Positions 34,657 through 44,012 are shown, counted from the first letter of the stretch. The stretch is 64,000 bases of DNA from DASQBT01 sp963746955 (GCA_963746955.1 CAVVDR010000005.1:1-64000), one strand, 5' to 3'. Notes: generated by a model not told the origin, from the letters alone. Program-made: numbers and translations.

Positions 34657-36558
34657 ATGAACGAAACGCCATCCAAGGAAACCCTGGGCTTTCAGGCCGA
34701 AGTCAAGCAGCTCCTGCAGCTGATGATCCACTCACTCTATTCGAACAAGGACATCTTCTTGCGCGAGCTGATATCCAATGCGTCGGATGCGGCAGACAAG
34801 CTGCGCTTCGAGGCGCTCACCGACGCGGCGCTATTCGAGAATGACAGCGAACTGACGATCCGCGTCGCCTTCGACCGCGAAGCGCGCACGCTGACCATCG
34901 CCGATAACGGCATTGGCATGAGCCGACAGGAAGTCATCGAGCATATCGGCACCATTGCGAAATCCGGCACGCGCGAGTTCTTCTCCCAGCTATCGGGTGA
35001 CCAGAAGAAAGATACTCAGTTGATCGGCCAGTTCGGCGTCGGTTTCTATTCCTCCTTCATCGTCGCCGACCGGGTGACGCTGACCACCCGCCGCGCCGGT
35101 CTCACAGCCGAGCATGGCGTGCGCTGGGAATCCGCGGGTGAGGGCGACTATACGCTGGAGACCGTCGACAAAGCTGCGCGCGGCACCGAAGTCGTCCTGC
35201 ATCTTCGGGAAGGCGAGGATGAATTCCTTTCGGACTGGAAATTGAAGTCGGTTATTCGCACGTATTCCGACCACATCACCCTGCCGATCGTGATGAAGAA
35301 GTCCGAGTGGAAGGACGGCGTGGAAGTCCCGACTGACGAGGACGAGACAGTCAACCGCGCCTCGGCCCTGTGGGCACGCTCCAAGAAGGACATCAGCGAC
35401 GAGGAATACCGCGAATTCTATAAGCACGTCGCGCACGACTTCGAACCTCCGCTGGCCTGGTCGCACAACCGCGTTGAAGGCAAGCTCGACTACATTTCGC
35501 TGCTCTACCTCCCCTCGCACGCACCCTTCGATCTCTACGACCGCCAGCAGCGGCATGGCATCAAGCTCTACGTGCGCCGCGTGTTCATCATGGACGACGC
35601 CGAGCAGTTGATGCCGCAATACCTGCGTTTCGTGCGCGGGGTAATCGACTCGTCCGACCTGCCGCTCAACGTCTCGCGCGAAATCCTCCAGCACTCGAAG
35701 GACATCGAGGCGATCCGGGCCGGTTCTGTGAAGAAGGTGCTGGGCCTGCTGGAGGACATGGCCGAAGCCAAACCGGAGGACTATGCGAAGTTATGGACGG
35801 AATTCGGCCGGGTGCTGAAGGAAGGCCCGGGCGAGGATTTTGCCAACCGCGAACGCATCGCCGGACTGCTCAGGTTCAGTTCCACCCACGCCGACACCGA
35901 TGCGCAGGTTGTCGCGCTGAAGGATTATGTCGACCGCATGAAGGCGGGGCAGAAGGCCATCTACACCATCACTGCCGACAGCTTTGCGGCGGCAAAGAAC
36001 AGCCCGCACCTGGAAATCTTCCGCAAGAAGGGCATCGAGGTGCTGCTCCTCTCCGACCGTGTCGACGAGTGGCTGCTTTCCAATCTGACGGAATTTGCCG
36101 GCAAGCCGCTTGCCTCAGTCGCCAAGGGCACGCTTGATCTGGGCGAACTGGAGGACGAGGCCGAGAAAACTGCGCAGAAGAATACCGAAGACGCGCTGCA
36201 ACCTCTGGTCGAACGCATCCAGAAGACCTTGGGCGAGCGAGTCAAGGGCGTGCGCGTCAGCCACCGGCTGACCGAATCGCCTGCCTGTCTGGTCACAGGC
36301 GAAGGCGACATGAGCGCCAATCTGGAACGCCTGCTGAAAGCCGCCGGCCAGGCCGCGCCGACCATCAAGCCAACACTGGAAATCAACCCCAGCCACGCGC
36401 TCGTTACTCGCCTGAACCGCGAGGCTGACGAGTCAAGGTTTGCCGACTGGGCGAATCTGCTGCTCGAACAGGCGTTGCTAGCCGAGGGCGGCCAACTGGA
36501 GGACCCGGCCAGCTTTGTGCGCAGGCTCAACAGTCTGTTGAGCCAGTTGCCAAACTGA
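34657..36558 (+). CDS. htpG: Molecular chaperone HtpG (Hsp90)
   Basis: This is full-length bacterial Hsp90, 633 residues. The N-terminal GHKL ATPase domain has 'LGFQAEVKQLLQLMIHSLYSNKDIFLRELISNASDA', 'IADNGIGMSRQEVIEHIGTIAKSGT' and 'QLIGQFGVGFYSSFIVAD'. The middle domain contains 'LPLNVSREILQ' with the arginine finger. The C-terminal dimerisation domain is complete. It is a cytoplasmic stress chaperone, and the sigma-32-like promoter upstream agrees. The gene converges on the SUMF1-domain gene, 65 bases away. Confidence 0.97.
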   Translation: MNETPSKETLGFQAEVKQLLQLMIHSLYSNKDIFLRELISNASDAADKLRFEALTDAALFENDSELTIRVAFDREARTLTIADNGIGMSRQEVIEHIGTIAKSGTREFFSQLSGDQKKDTQLIGQFGVGFYSSFIVADRVTLTTRRAGLTAEHGVRWESAGEGDYTLETVDKAARGTEVVLHLREGEDEFLSDWKLKSVIRTYSDHITLPIVMKKSEWKDGVEVPTDEDETVNRASALWARSKKDISDEEYREFYKHVAHDFEPPLAWSHNRVEGKLDYISLLYLPSHAPFDLYDRQQRHGIKLYVRRVFIMDDAEQLMPQYLRFVRGVIDSSDLPLNVSREILQHSKDIEAIRAGSVKKVLGLLEDMAEAKPEDYAKLWTEFGRVLKEGPGEDFANRERIAGLLRFSSTHADTDAQVVALKDYVDRMKAGQKAIYTITADSFAAAKNSPHLEIFRKKGIEVLLLSDRVDEWLLSNLTEFAGKPLASVAKGTLDLGELEDEAEKTAQKNTEDALQPLVERIQKTLGERVKGVRVSHRLTESPACLVTGEGDMSANLERLLKAAGQAAPTIKPTLEINPSHALVTRLNREADESRFADWANLLLEQALLAEGGQLEDPASFVRRLNSLLSQLPN

Positions 36559-36623
36559 GCAATTTTGGCGCCGACTCTCAGTTCCTCGAGACTGCGGCAA
36601 CGCAGTATTGTCGATGAACATGG

Positions 36624-37406
36624 CTATTGACGAGTGGGCGAGCCCTGAGTCATGACCAGACGAAACCCGAGATAAGAAAACCGGGACGACGGCTCATACT
36701 TGCTGCGATAGGCCGCGTGCAAGAACGGCACGGAGTCGAACCAGGCACCGCCACGGGAAACACGTTGGCCGCAAGCTCCGTTTCCCATCCAGGCGCTCCC
36801 ATCCGTGGGAGCCCCCGCGTAATCCGCGTGCCAGCAATCCAGCACCCACTCCGATACGTTGCCGCTCATATCGTACAAGCCCCAGGCGTTGGCCAGCTTT
36901 TGCTCTACCGGGTGGGTCCGCGTGCCGCTGTTGCTTCCAAACCAGCCTAGATTGACCACTTCGCCCTGGCCGCAAAAGGCATCATGTTGCCCCCCTGCCC
37001 GGCAGGCGTATTCCCACTCCGCTTCGCTGGGCAGCCTAATCAGGCTGCCGATCTTCTTCCCAATTTGCGCCGCAAAGGCATTGGCTTCATCCCAACTGAC
37101 CTGTTCCGCCGGGCGGTCGTCCTCTTTGAAGTAACTGGGGTTGCTGCCCACTGTCCGCTCGTACTCCCTCTGTGTCACTTCGTGCCGACCAAGCCAAAAG
37201 CCCCTTACGCATACTTCATGAATTGGCATCTCAGATCGGTTGTCGCCCGCCCCCATCCGGAAGCACCCGCCTGGCACCCACACAAACTTCATGCCGGTAG
37301 TTGGCTCGGTCCATACCGTTCCAGCAGATTGTTCGGCCCATGCTTGGGACGCTGGGTTGGGAATAAACGTCAGTATCGATATAAGCATTCCCAAACGCGC
37401 CTTCAT
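36624..37406 (-). CDS. Exported SUMF1/FGE-like (formylglycine-generating enzyme superfamily) protein
   Basis: The 260-residue protein has a signal peptide (about residues 1-24) and one SUMF1 domain. Landmarks are 'MKFVWVPGGCFRMGAGD', 'VTQREYERTVGSNPSYFK', 'PAEQVSWDEANAFAAQIG', 'RLPSEAEWEYACRAGG', 'GLYDMSGNVSEWVLD' and 'SRGGAWFDS'. The active-site cysteine pair of true formylglycine-generating enzymes is not evident, so it is likelier a ligand-binding or structural relative. No sulfatase gene is nearby. It is the last gene of a minus-strand series of cytochrome and outer-membrane genes. Confidence 0.85.
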   Translation of the reverse strand: MKARLGMLISILTFIPNPASQAWAEQSAGTVWTEPTTGMKFVWVPGGCFRMGAGDNRSEMPIHEVCVRGFWLGRHEVTQREYERTVGSNPSYFKEDDRPAEQVSWDEANAFAAQIGKKIGSLIRLPSEAEWEYACRAGGQHDAFCGQGEVVNLGWFGSNSGTRTHPVEQKLANAWGLYDMSGNVSEWVLDCWHADYAGAPTDGSAWMGNGACGQRVSRGGAWFDSVPFLHAAYRSKYEPSSRFSYLGFRLVMTQGSPTRQ

Positions 37407-37548
37407 CCTCCCTCCCTCAGTTCAGGCCAGATTGATTCGCAGCTAGGCCTCACTCTGTTCCATGGCCTTGTCCAATGGTTGGCGACTGGGGCTTCCTGCC
37501 CTGCTTCTAAAGGAAGGCGAATCGGGTTGGGGGTGAGTCTGTCCCAGG

Positions 37549-38193
37549 CTACTTGTTAGAGATTCCCTGCAGATAGCTTGTGACCGCTGCCACGTCGGCC
37601 GGCATCAGGCCGTGGATCAGCGGCTTCATCATTGCACCGGCGGGGCGCTGGTCGGTCTCTTTCAATACATGGAGTTGCTTGACCATGTAATCTGCATGTT
37701 GGTCCGCCAGCCGAGGGAATGTGCCATTCCCCAAGGCAGCCTCACCATGACACCCGGAGCAGGCCGCAACACCTTCACCGGGGATGCCGTTCTCGAAGAT
37801 CGCTTTTCCTGTCGCGGCGAGCGCGGGATTCCCCGCCACATTGGGGGCGGTTTTTTGCCCGGAAAAGTAGGCCGCCAATCCTTTGATCTGGTCGTCGGTC
37901 AGCTTCTTGCTGATGCCCCACATGTACTCAAAACCCGCGGGGTCAGAGCGGTTGTGGCTCCTGAAATAGGTGAGCTGCGCAACGATGTAATCCTCCTGCT
38001 GTCCAGCCAGCTTGGGAAAGTTGGGCGAAACGGAGTTGCCGTCGACTCCGTGGCAATTTGAACACACCTGCAGGGCCAGTGTCTTCGCCGGAACATTCGG
38101 ATCACCAGTATCCCTGGAACGCTCCAGGTTCGAGCACCCGATTCCAAGGCTCGCAACAATCAATGCCAACGTAGTGCAGACGGCTGTTTTCAT
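37549..38193 (-). CDS. Exported diheme cytochrome c (c4-like)
   Basis: This 214-residue protein has two haem-binding motifs, CSNCH at 44-48 and CSGCH at 145-149, each starting a class I cytochrome c domain. Distal methionines are available in 'FEYMWGISKKLTDDQIKGLAAYF' and 'HGLMPADVAAVTSYL'. The N-terminal signal ends near 'SLGIGCSN', which may be a lipobox. Such cytochromes shuttle electrons in the periplasm to terminal oxidases. The cytochrome-barrel fusion gene lies 55 bases upstream on the same strand, so it could be the electron donor. Confidence 0.9.
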   Translation of the reverse strand: MKTAVCTTLALIVASLGIGCSNLERSRDTGDPNVPAKTLALQVCSNCHGVDGNSVSPNFPKLAGQQEDYIVAQLTYFRSHNRSDPAGFEYMWGISKKLTDDQIKGLAAYFSGQKTAPNVAGNPALAATGKAIFENGIPGEGVAACSGCHGEAALGNGTFPRLADQHADYMVKQLHVLKETDQRPAGAMMKPLIHGLMPADVAAVTSYLQGISNK

Positions 38194-38248
38194 GATGGAG
38201 TTCCCAGTTGGTCAGAACAGATGCGTCTCGTACGAATTCCACGGTCCA

Positions 38249-39622
38249 TCAGTAGGCGCCCCAGAAGTAGACGAACAGGGTATCGTTCGCGTTGGCGTTG
38301 CGTCCGAAGCCATCGTAATTACTGCTGGCCCCGTTGAATTTCGTGTAATGCCAGTACTGCGCGCCGACACGAAGGTATTGCACCGGAGTCCAGAATATTT
38401 CCGGAACCCAGGACCTGGCGTCAGGATTTCCGCTGGGGTTGCCGGTGATTTCGTTGGCATCGCCATAGAGGTTTGCGTCAGAGGTGCCGCTAATGTCATT
38501 GTAAGTAAGACTTGCCCCGTACTTGGCCTGATAGATATACGTTCCCTTGATTTTCAATTCCTTCAAGGTGTCGGACGAATTGGAAAAGGCCAATGGATCA
38601 CCCCATTTTGCCTTCTCATGAATGTAGCTGATCTGCGTCGTGACAGTATGGGGATCAAGGATGTACTGGTACTGTGCATCCACTCCGATATCCTGGAACC
38701 TGTCCGTGGGCGCGCTGACATCGCTGTTTTCGTGAATGTCTGCAGTCATGCCAGAGGTTCCGAGCATCAGGTTCTGCGGCCCGAATTCCTTCGTATAGGC
38801 AAGACGCCAATATGGAGCACCCCCTTTTATCCTTGCGATTTGGGAATTGTCGAAAGGATGAAGAAAGGAAAATGGCCCATTGGCCGTCTTGTACAGTGAG
38901 GCTTCCCCATACAGGCTCTTGTCCCAGTATGCGTAGACCCCCGCGCCGACTGCGTTCTGCGCAAGCGCCCCGCCGCCCAGAAGGGTCGAAGCACCAGGGG
39001 TCAATGCAAAGCCTGAACTGACGTAGGGGTAACCCCAGGCAGGGGTGCTGTTCCAGACATCCTGCATCGACGGGTTGTTATTGGCAAATGCGCCCACGAT
39101 CAAGTCGCTGGAGGGGGAAATGAACCGGTCTGCATAGCGGAGTTCCGAATTGTCCGGGCTCAAATGGCCAACCCAATCGCCATTATCCTTTTGGTGGTCG
39201 TAATGAGCGTAGGTCACCTGGGAGAACAGCCCCAGGTTATCGGTGATCTTGCCGGCAAGGAAAATGCTGCCGAAGTCAGCCAGGAGCTGATTCTGCTTGG
39301 GGAAATCCCCGGTGTCCTTGACCCCCGAGGAGTCCTTGATATTGTGCGACTTGGTGTAGTCAATTACAGCCATCATCGAGAGCGGGACGGTACGGCTACC
39401 CATGGTGTAACCCGTGAGCTTGAACAAACGCCCATAGGGGGTCAGTTCAGGGAACTGGCCGCCGGCGTGGCAGGCCACGCAGTTTTGCCCGGTCTGACGC
39501 GCGAAGACGGGTATGGACTTGGCCGGCCCCGAGTAACCTATCAATAGCGTCAATGTCGTCACGCCAAGCAACAGCCGGATGCGTGCCGTCGTGGACAGTG
39601 AACAATATGTTTCGTCTGGCAT
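38249..39622 (-). CDS. Monoheme cytochrome c fused to outer-membrane beta-barrel (Cyc2-like architecture)
   Basis: This 457-residue protein has a signal peptide (to about residue 36) and a single haem motif CVACH at 48-52, in 'VFARQTGQNCVACHAGG'. About 380 residues rich in alternating aromatic and polar residues follow, ending in '...YFWGAY', as expected for an outer-membrane barrel with a terminal aromatic. The order haem-then-porin is that of Cyc2 iron oxidases and related fused cytochrome-porins. No family match can be proven by eye. It would carry electrons from an outside donor to the periplasmic diheme cytochrome encoded just downstream. Confidence 0.75.
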   Translation of the reverse strand: MPDETYCSLSTTARIRLLLGVTTLTLLIGYSGPAKSIPVFARQTGQNCVACHAGGQFPELTPYGRLFKLTGYTMGSRTVPLSMMAVIDYTKSHNIKDSSGVKDTGDFPKQNQLLADFGSIFLAGKITDNLGLFSQVTYAHYDHQKDNGDWVGHLSPDNSELRYADRFISPSSDLIVGAFANNNPSMQDVWNSTPAWGYPYVSSGFALTPGASTLLGGGALAQNAVGAGVYAYWDKSLYGEASLYKTANGPFSFLHPFDNSQIARIKGGAPYWRLAYTKEFGPQNLMLGTSGMTADIHENSDVSAPTDRFQDIGVDAQYQYILDPHTVTTQISYIHEKAKWGDPLAFSNSSDTLKELKIKGTYIYQAKYGASLTYNDISGTSDANLYGDANEITGNPSGNPDARSWVPEIFWTPVQYLRVGAQYWHYTKFNGASSNYDGFGRNANANDTLFVYFWGAY

Positions 39623-39685
39623 TTTGGGTCCCGCTTTCTATTGGATCAAATTTGGTTCGTTAGCTGATACACAGGACTCCGGTGC

Positions 39686-40309
39686 CTAGAAATGGTAAGC
39701 GACACCCACCGAGACCATATTGCTATCCATCGTGCCGGTCTTGTTTGACTTGCCCAGGCCATTTACGTGATCGAACTCGCCTCGAAGATCGACATTGCCG
39801 GCAATCCTGTAGCTTACCCCCAGGCCAATGAGCGGACGGACCTCATTGGAGGTCGCGTCAGCCGTAGCGGCACCGGCCGGTCCACTCGCTGTGAGGCTGG
39901 ACTTGGCTCTGACGGCCACCGCCCCGGCTTTGCCGAATACCGAGAAACGCTCCGAGAGCGGCAGGATGCCCAGTGCGACAAGATCCAGACCGCCTGCCTT
40001 CAGGTTTCCCGAAGCAGCGCCCCCGGCATAGGCGGCGGAATATTTCGCCTTGTCAAAATCAATGTACCCCGCTTCCACGGCAAAGTTGCTGTTGATGCCG
40101 TAACCCAATTGCAGCCGCCACTGGTTTCCGCTGCCGCTGTCGCTGCTGCTCAGCCCGGTTGCACCGGCGCCGGTGAGTGCGGAATCGAAGTGGCCTTTCT
40201 TCAGTGAGTCCTTCGAATGGCTGATGTCGCCCAACAGGTAAAGATCTCCCGCCATGGCTCCCTGACACAAGACCAGCAGGGTCAGAGAAATCCATCTTTC
40301 CAAATTCAT
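39686..40309 (-). CDS. Small outer-membrane beta-barrel protein (OmpA-like/porin family)
   Basis: This 207-residue protein has a signal peptide ('WISLTLLVLCQGAMAGD'). An eight-stranded-barrel-like sequence follows: 'WRLQLGYGINSNFAVEAGYIDF', 'GLDLVALGILPLSERFSVFGKAG', 'RPLIGLGVSYRIAGNVDLRGEFDHV', and a C-terminal '...SVGVAYHF' with the terminal Phe used by BAM. It is upstream of the cytochrome-barrel gene on the same strand (63-base gap). Its role is unknown, possibly adhesion or protection. Confidence 0.82.
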   Translation of the reverse strand: MNLERWISLTLLVLCQGAMAGDLYLLGDISHSKDSLKKGHFDSALTGAGATGLSSSDSGSGNQWRLQLGYGINSNFAVEAGYIDFDKAKYSAAYAGGAASGNLKAGGLDLVALGILPLSERFSVFGKAGAVAVRAKSSLTASGPAGAATADATSNEVRPLIGLGVSYRIAGNVDLRGEFDHVNGLGKSNKTGTMDSNMVSVGVAYHF

Positions 40310-40355
40310 GCTGCGCTCCTTGAATTGTGCCGCTGGGCACGATCAGTGACAGGAC

Positions 40356-41174
40356 TCAAGCTGTCCTGGAATTCTTCTTGCTGATTGCGTACGCCAACAG
40401 GTTGGGTGTCTGCTTCGCCAGGGCGAAGTCGACCAGCCCCGGAAACAGTGCGTTGATCCGGGCAAACAGGCTTTCCGGAAAACCCAGGTAGGCCTCGCTG
40501 CGCTCCTGCTTGATGGCCAGGACGATGGCCTTGGCGACTGGACCCGGTTCATCCATGCGCATCATGCCCCGGCTGGCCATTTCGTGAACGACCGGCGGAT
40601 TGAGCGGAGTATTCACTGCGCGCGGCGAAACATAAGTGACCCCGACGCCGGTGCCTGCAAGTTCCCGGCGAAGCGCCTGCGAGTAGCCGCGCAGGGCGAA
40701 TTTTGTCGCGGAATAGGCGGCAAAGAAAGGAAAGCCAATGCTGCCGAACATTGAGCCCACATTGACGATGTGGCCATGGCGGCGCTCCAGCATCCCGGGC
40801 AGAAATGCGCGGGCCAACTGCATGGGCGCCTCGACATTGACTTGTATCATGCGTTGCAGCATCGCGGGGTCTTCATCCTGAAACGCACGAAAATCGAGTA
40901 CCCCGGCCAGATTGATCAGCAGGTCTGCGCCACCCCATGAGCGTTCCACCGTGTTGACCGCTCTCTCCCTGTGGTCGGATCTGGAGACATCACAAGTCAG
41001 AGCGAGCGTCTGGCTGTCGCGGGCCGGATCCAGTCTCGTCTGATGAGCAGACGGGTCTCCCTGGCGCACCAGCAAGCACAAGCGTGCACCCTGGGATGCG
41101 AGTTCGGCCGTCAGCGCCTTGCCAATGCCGCCGCCCGCGCCCGTAATAACGATGCGTTGATTAGTGAGCTGCAT
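40356..41174 (-). CDS. Short-chain dehydrogenase/reductase
   Basis: The protein (272 residues) is a classical SDR with the NAD(P) motif 'VITGAGGGIGKALTAELASQGARL', 'LLINLAGV' and the catalytic set 'NVGSMFGSIGFPFFAAYSATKFALRGY' (Ser, Tyr-x-x-x-Lys). The tail resembles SDRs acting on lipid substrates ('ALFPGLVDFAL'). It is four bases downstream of the exported helical protein gene, within the ligase/oxidase cluster, so a step on an acyl or polyketide-like intermediate is plausible. Confidence 0.88.
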   Translation of the reverse strand: MQLTNQRIVITGAGGGIGKALTAELASQGARLCLLVRQGDPSAHQTRLDPARDSQTLALTCDVSRSDHRERAVNTVERSWGGADLLINLAGVLDFRAFQDEDPAMLQRMIQVNVEAPMQLARAFLPGMLERRHGHIVNVGSMFGSIGFPFFAAYSATKFALRGYSQALRRELAGTGVGVTYVSPRAVNTPLNPPVVHEMASRGMMRMDEPGPVAKAIVLAIKQERSEAYLGFPESLFARINALFPGLVDFALAKQTPNLLAYAISKKNSRTA

Positions 41175-41178
41175 GGGT

Positions 41179-41850
41179 TTACCTCGCGGAGGACTTCAAG
41201 GAGTCACCGGCGTCCGACCTGATCTTGGCCATGAGCAACTCGATTTCATGACGGCGGCCCTTGTCCGCGAGCGGACGCTGTGGACGGGGAGGCGCAGCCA
41301 GCGCGCGATCGAGAAACTTCATGGCATCCCGATAGTGATGCTTCCCGTAAAGGAAGTCGGCGTAGAAATAATTCGGATCGATTCCGCCCGGGTTGACCTG
41401 CAGTGCCTTTTTCAGATACGCCTCGGCCTTGTCGTCGTCTCCAAACCCGATCGGCCAGCCCGGGACCTTGTAGTAGAGGGTGCCGAGTGAGGTATAGATC
41501 GAACCCTGCATGGCGTCAGCGTTGATTCTCTCCGCAGCCATCAACTGGCTGCGCGCCTGCTTGGCCAGGCCCAGGGCGCCCAGGCCGCCTTTTGCCCCGG
41601 CATGGGAACTCAGGGTAATGCCGTGCCAGATGAGCGGCTCGGGCTGGTTGGGAAACTGGCGGGCCAGGGCGTCTTCCTGTTTTTCCAGCTGCCCGAAGGC
41701 CTCGGGCTTCGCGCTGTCCGGAAGCTCGTAGTTGATGTGTTCCCATTGATGCTGGATGTCGAGTATCGCCTGATCAAGGGCGGGATCGGCCTGAACGGGC
41801 AGGGCTGCGAACAGGGCGGCGATTCCGAGGGCGGGCAAGTACGATTTCAA
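41179..41850 (-). CDS. Exported helical-repeat (TPR-like) protein
   Basis: The protein (223 residues) has a clear signal peptide ('KSYLPALGIAALFAALPVQA'). TPR-like helices follow: 'EAFGQLEKQEDALARQFPNQPEPLIWHG', 'GSIYTSLGTLYYKVPGW' and 'AEAYLKKALQVNPGGIDPNYFYADFLYGKHHYRDAMKFLDRAL'. I place the start at a TTG (41850), because AGGAG lies seven bases upstream and this gives a canonical signal peptide. Its function is unknown; the location between oxidase and SDR genes suggests a periplasmic accessory role in that cluster. Confidence 0.72.
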   Translation of the reverse strand: MKSYLPALGIAALFAALPVQADPALDQAILDIQHQWEHINYELPDSAKPEAFGQLEKQEDALARQFPNQPEPLIWHGITLSSHAGAKGGLGALGLAKQARSQLMAAERINADAMQGSIYTSLGTLYYKVPGWPIGFGDDDKAEAYLKKALQVNPGGIDPNYFYADFLYGKHHYRDAMKFLDRALAAPPRPQRPLADKGRRHEIELLMAKIRSDAGDSLKSSAR

Positions 41851-41872
41851 TCGAGATCTCCTTAGGAAAGAG

Positions 41873-42520
41873 TTATTGGGCGACCGAACGAAACACTTCG
41901 CCATACAGGCGGAAGAACATGCTGGCACAATGCAGGACCTCATCCTTGTCCGCAGAATCCTCCAGGCGGTTGACAAGCGTCTCCAGAAACGCGACGTGGC
42001 CCTGATCGACGCTGCCGTGCGAAGTCAGGTAGCGAAAAGCGGTCTGCGGCAGGCCCAGACTGTTTCGGATAGCTTCCGCCGCGCGATGCGCCAAATTCAC
42101 GCTGGTGCCCTCCAGCACGTAAACCATGCCGAAAAAACCCGCAGGGTTACGGCGCTGGATCGTGTCGTAGGCGTAGGAGACCATCAGCTCGGTGGCAGGA
42201 TGCGGCCGGCTGTTCCGCACCGCTTCAGGGTCTCCCCCTGCTGCGGCGATGTCATCCAGGATCCATTCCTCGTGGCCGATTTCTTCTTCGATGTAGGTGG
42301 CGACGGCTTCGCGCAACCAGTTCAGCCGTTCCGGCAGGCGCGCGCCACATGCCATCAGCAACGGAACGGTGTGCTTGACGTGGTGATAGGCCTGGCTCAG
42401 GTAGTCAAGATATTCCTGGTGACTGACGTCTCCACTCAGTGCGCGCTGTACGACCGGTATGCCGATCATTTGATTGCGATCACCAATTGTGGAAAGGGAT
42501 AGGTCTTCAAAAAATGACAT
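41873..42520 (-). CDS. Heme-oxygenase-like diiron oxidase/TenA-like protein
   Basis: This 215-residue all-helical protein has the heme-oxygenase-like fold of TenA, PqqC and diiron oxidases (UndA, BesC). The likely metal ligands are Glu80 and His83 ('EEIGHEEW'), Glu137 ('YVLEGTS') and His168, Asp172, His175 ('SHGSVDQGHVAF'). That pattern fits a non-haem diiron enzyme acting on an acyl or amino-acid substrate, rather than a thiaminase. The ATG at 42520 overlaps the 3' end of the AMP ligase gene by 14 bases. Substrate and reaction are unknown. Confidence 0.78.
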   Translation of the reverse strand: MSFFEDLSLSTIGDRNQMIGIPVVQRALSGDVSHQEYLDYLSQAYHHVKHTVPLLMACGARLPERLNWLREAVATYIEEEIGHEEWILDDIAAAGGDPEAVRNSRPHPATELMVSYAYDTIQRRNPAGFFGMVYVLEGTSVNLAHRAAEAIRNSLGLPQTAFRYLTSHGSVDQGHVAFLETLVNRLEDSADKDEVLHCASMFFRLYGEVFRSVAQ

Positions 42521-44012
42521 GGCGCTCAGAGGCGGAGTAATGCTGTTCGATGCGAGTCTGGTATTGGCGCCATACCGCTTGTCTATCGATACCGCCCGCG
42601 CCGTTGGCCAGACCGTTTGAGTGCGAAAATCTTTGGTCGGCCTCGATCCAGCCGCCGATTCGTGCGTATTTCGGCAAGCCGCAGTTGATACATTCCAGCG
42701 CGCTTTGGACGTCTTGCAAGTTGGCATTGGGGACTGGCACCAGCACTGCCACATTAATCGCCTGACCCTCCCCGAATACGGCAGCCTGGGCAATGAGCGG
42801 ATGACTGGTCAGTTCGCTTTCCACCCATTCCGGGGACACATTGCGGCCGTAAGCCGTCGCATAGGTGGTCTTTTTCCGGCCGGTCAGATACAAAAACCCG
42901 TCCTCGTCCAGGTAGCCGAGATCGCCTGTGTGCCACGCTTCATTGGCAGCAGCTTCTGTGTGACCCAGATAGCCGAGCAGCAGGTTGCCGGACACCAACA
43001 CCTCCCCATCTTCGGCGACGCTGACCTGCAGATGCGGCAATGGCCTGCCGACGCTGCCGATCCGTTCAAAGGATGGCGTGCTCAGACAGGCAACCGAGCC
43101 TGCTTCAGACAGCCCATAGCCTTGAAAGACGGGCAGACCCAATGCCCGTGCACGTTCAATCAAACCCGACGGGGTTGGAGCTCCCCCGACAGCGATGAAG
43201 CGCAGCGAATCCGGTACCGGGATGCCCGGCCCCATGCATTCGACCATGACTTTGAGCAGTTGAGGTACCAGGGTCGTCGTCGTCGGCGCATAGGCCCGGA
43301 GCGCGTCGAAAAGTTGCCTGGTTTGCGGTCCCGCCGATCCCGCCAAGCCACAATCGGCAAGATCAGGAAGCTGCGCCTGAGCCCCAACCCAAAGCGGCGC
43401 ATACAGGCCTGCAATTTCCTCCAGCAGGGTAGACAACGGCAGCAGCGACAAGGCCCGGTCTTGCGGACAGGCTTGCACCGCCTCGCACAGGGACGCGGTC
43501 GCGTTCCATATCGTTTCCCCGGACAGGCATACTCCCTTGGGCTGGCCGGTCGTGCCTGAGGTGTAGGTGACCTTGACGGTCTCGCGGTGCAGGGGTTGAA
43601 CCGTTTTGTCCGGCGCGTTGGCTTTGCGCCAGAAAAGCCAGACCGGCCGGCCGGCGACATCGATCCTGGCATGTGACTGGCCGTTCAGCAGCGCAGCGAC
43701 GCGCTCACGACGGTCGGTCACCACCATGTCCAGGTCGGCATCCCGTATCAGGTGCAGCAATTGGGAATCCGAGAAGAACTCGGGCATGGGAACGCATACG
43801 CGGTCTCCTTTGAGCAGGGCCAAATCAAGGCATGCCCAGTGGACGCCGTTGGCGAGCAGCAAGCCGACCCGATTAGCCAACAGCTTGTCTGAGAGCCTGT
43901 CGACTTCCAGGTTCAGCGAGCGCCAATCCAGTTGAACGGTTTCGTCCCGTATGGCAGGCACATGGGGGCGCTCGACCGCATGCAGCCTGATCCGTTCCAG
44001 CAGCCTTTTCAT
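42507..44012 (-). CDS. AMP-dependent acyl ligase (acyl-CoA synthetase/FAAL type)
   Basis: This adenylate-forming enzyme (501 residues) activates a carboxylic acid with ATP. Core motifs are 'YTSGTTGQPKG' near residues 150-160, 'FQGYGLSEAGS', 'AWHTGDLGYLDEDGFLYLTGRKK' and the final-domain 'GRNVSPEWVE'. The N-terminus is short ('MKRLLERIRLHAVERPHVPAI'). The ATG at 44012 overlaps the stop of the hemolysin-family gene (ATGA). A medium- or long-chain acid is the likely substrate because of the partner genes. Whether the acceptor is CoA or a carrier protein cannot be told. Confidence 0.85.
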   Translation of the reverse strand: MKRLLERIRLHAVERPHVPAIRDETVQLDWRSLNLEVDRLSDKLLANRVGLLLANGVHWACLDLALLKGDRVCVPMPEFFSDSQLLHLIRDADLDMVVTDRRERVAALLNGQSHARIDVAGRPVWLFWRKANAPDKTVQPLHRETVKVTYTSGTTGQPKGVCLSGETIWNATASLCEAVQACPQDRALSLLPLSTLLEEIAGLYAPLWVGAQAQLPDLADCGLAGSAGPQTRQLFDALRAYAPTTTTLVPQLLKVMVECMGPGIPVPDSLRFIAVGGAPTPSGLIERARALGLPVFQGYGLSEAGSVACLSTPSFERIGSVGRPLPHLQVSVAEDGEVLVSGNLLLGYLGHTEAAANEAWHTGDLGYLDEDGFLYLTGRKKTTYATAYGRNVSPEWVESELTSHPLIAQAAVFGEGQAINVAVLVPVPNANLQDVQSALECINCGLPKYARIGGWIEADQRFSHSNGLANGAGGIDRQAVWRQYQTRIEQHYSASERHVIF

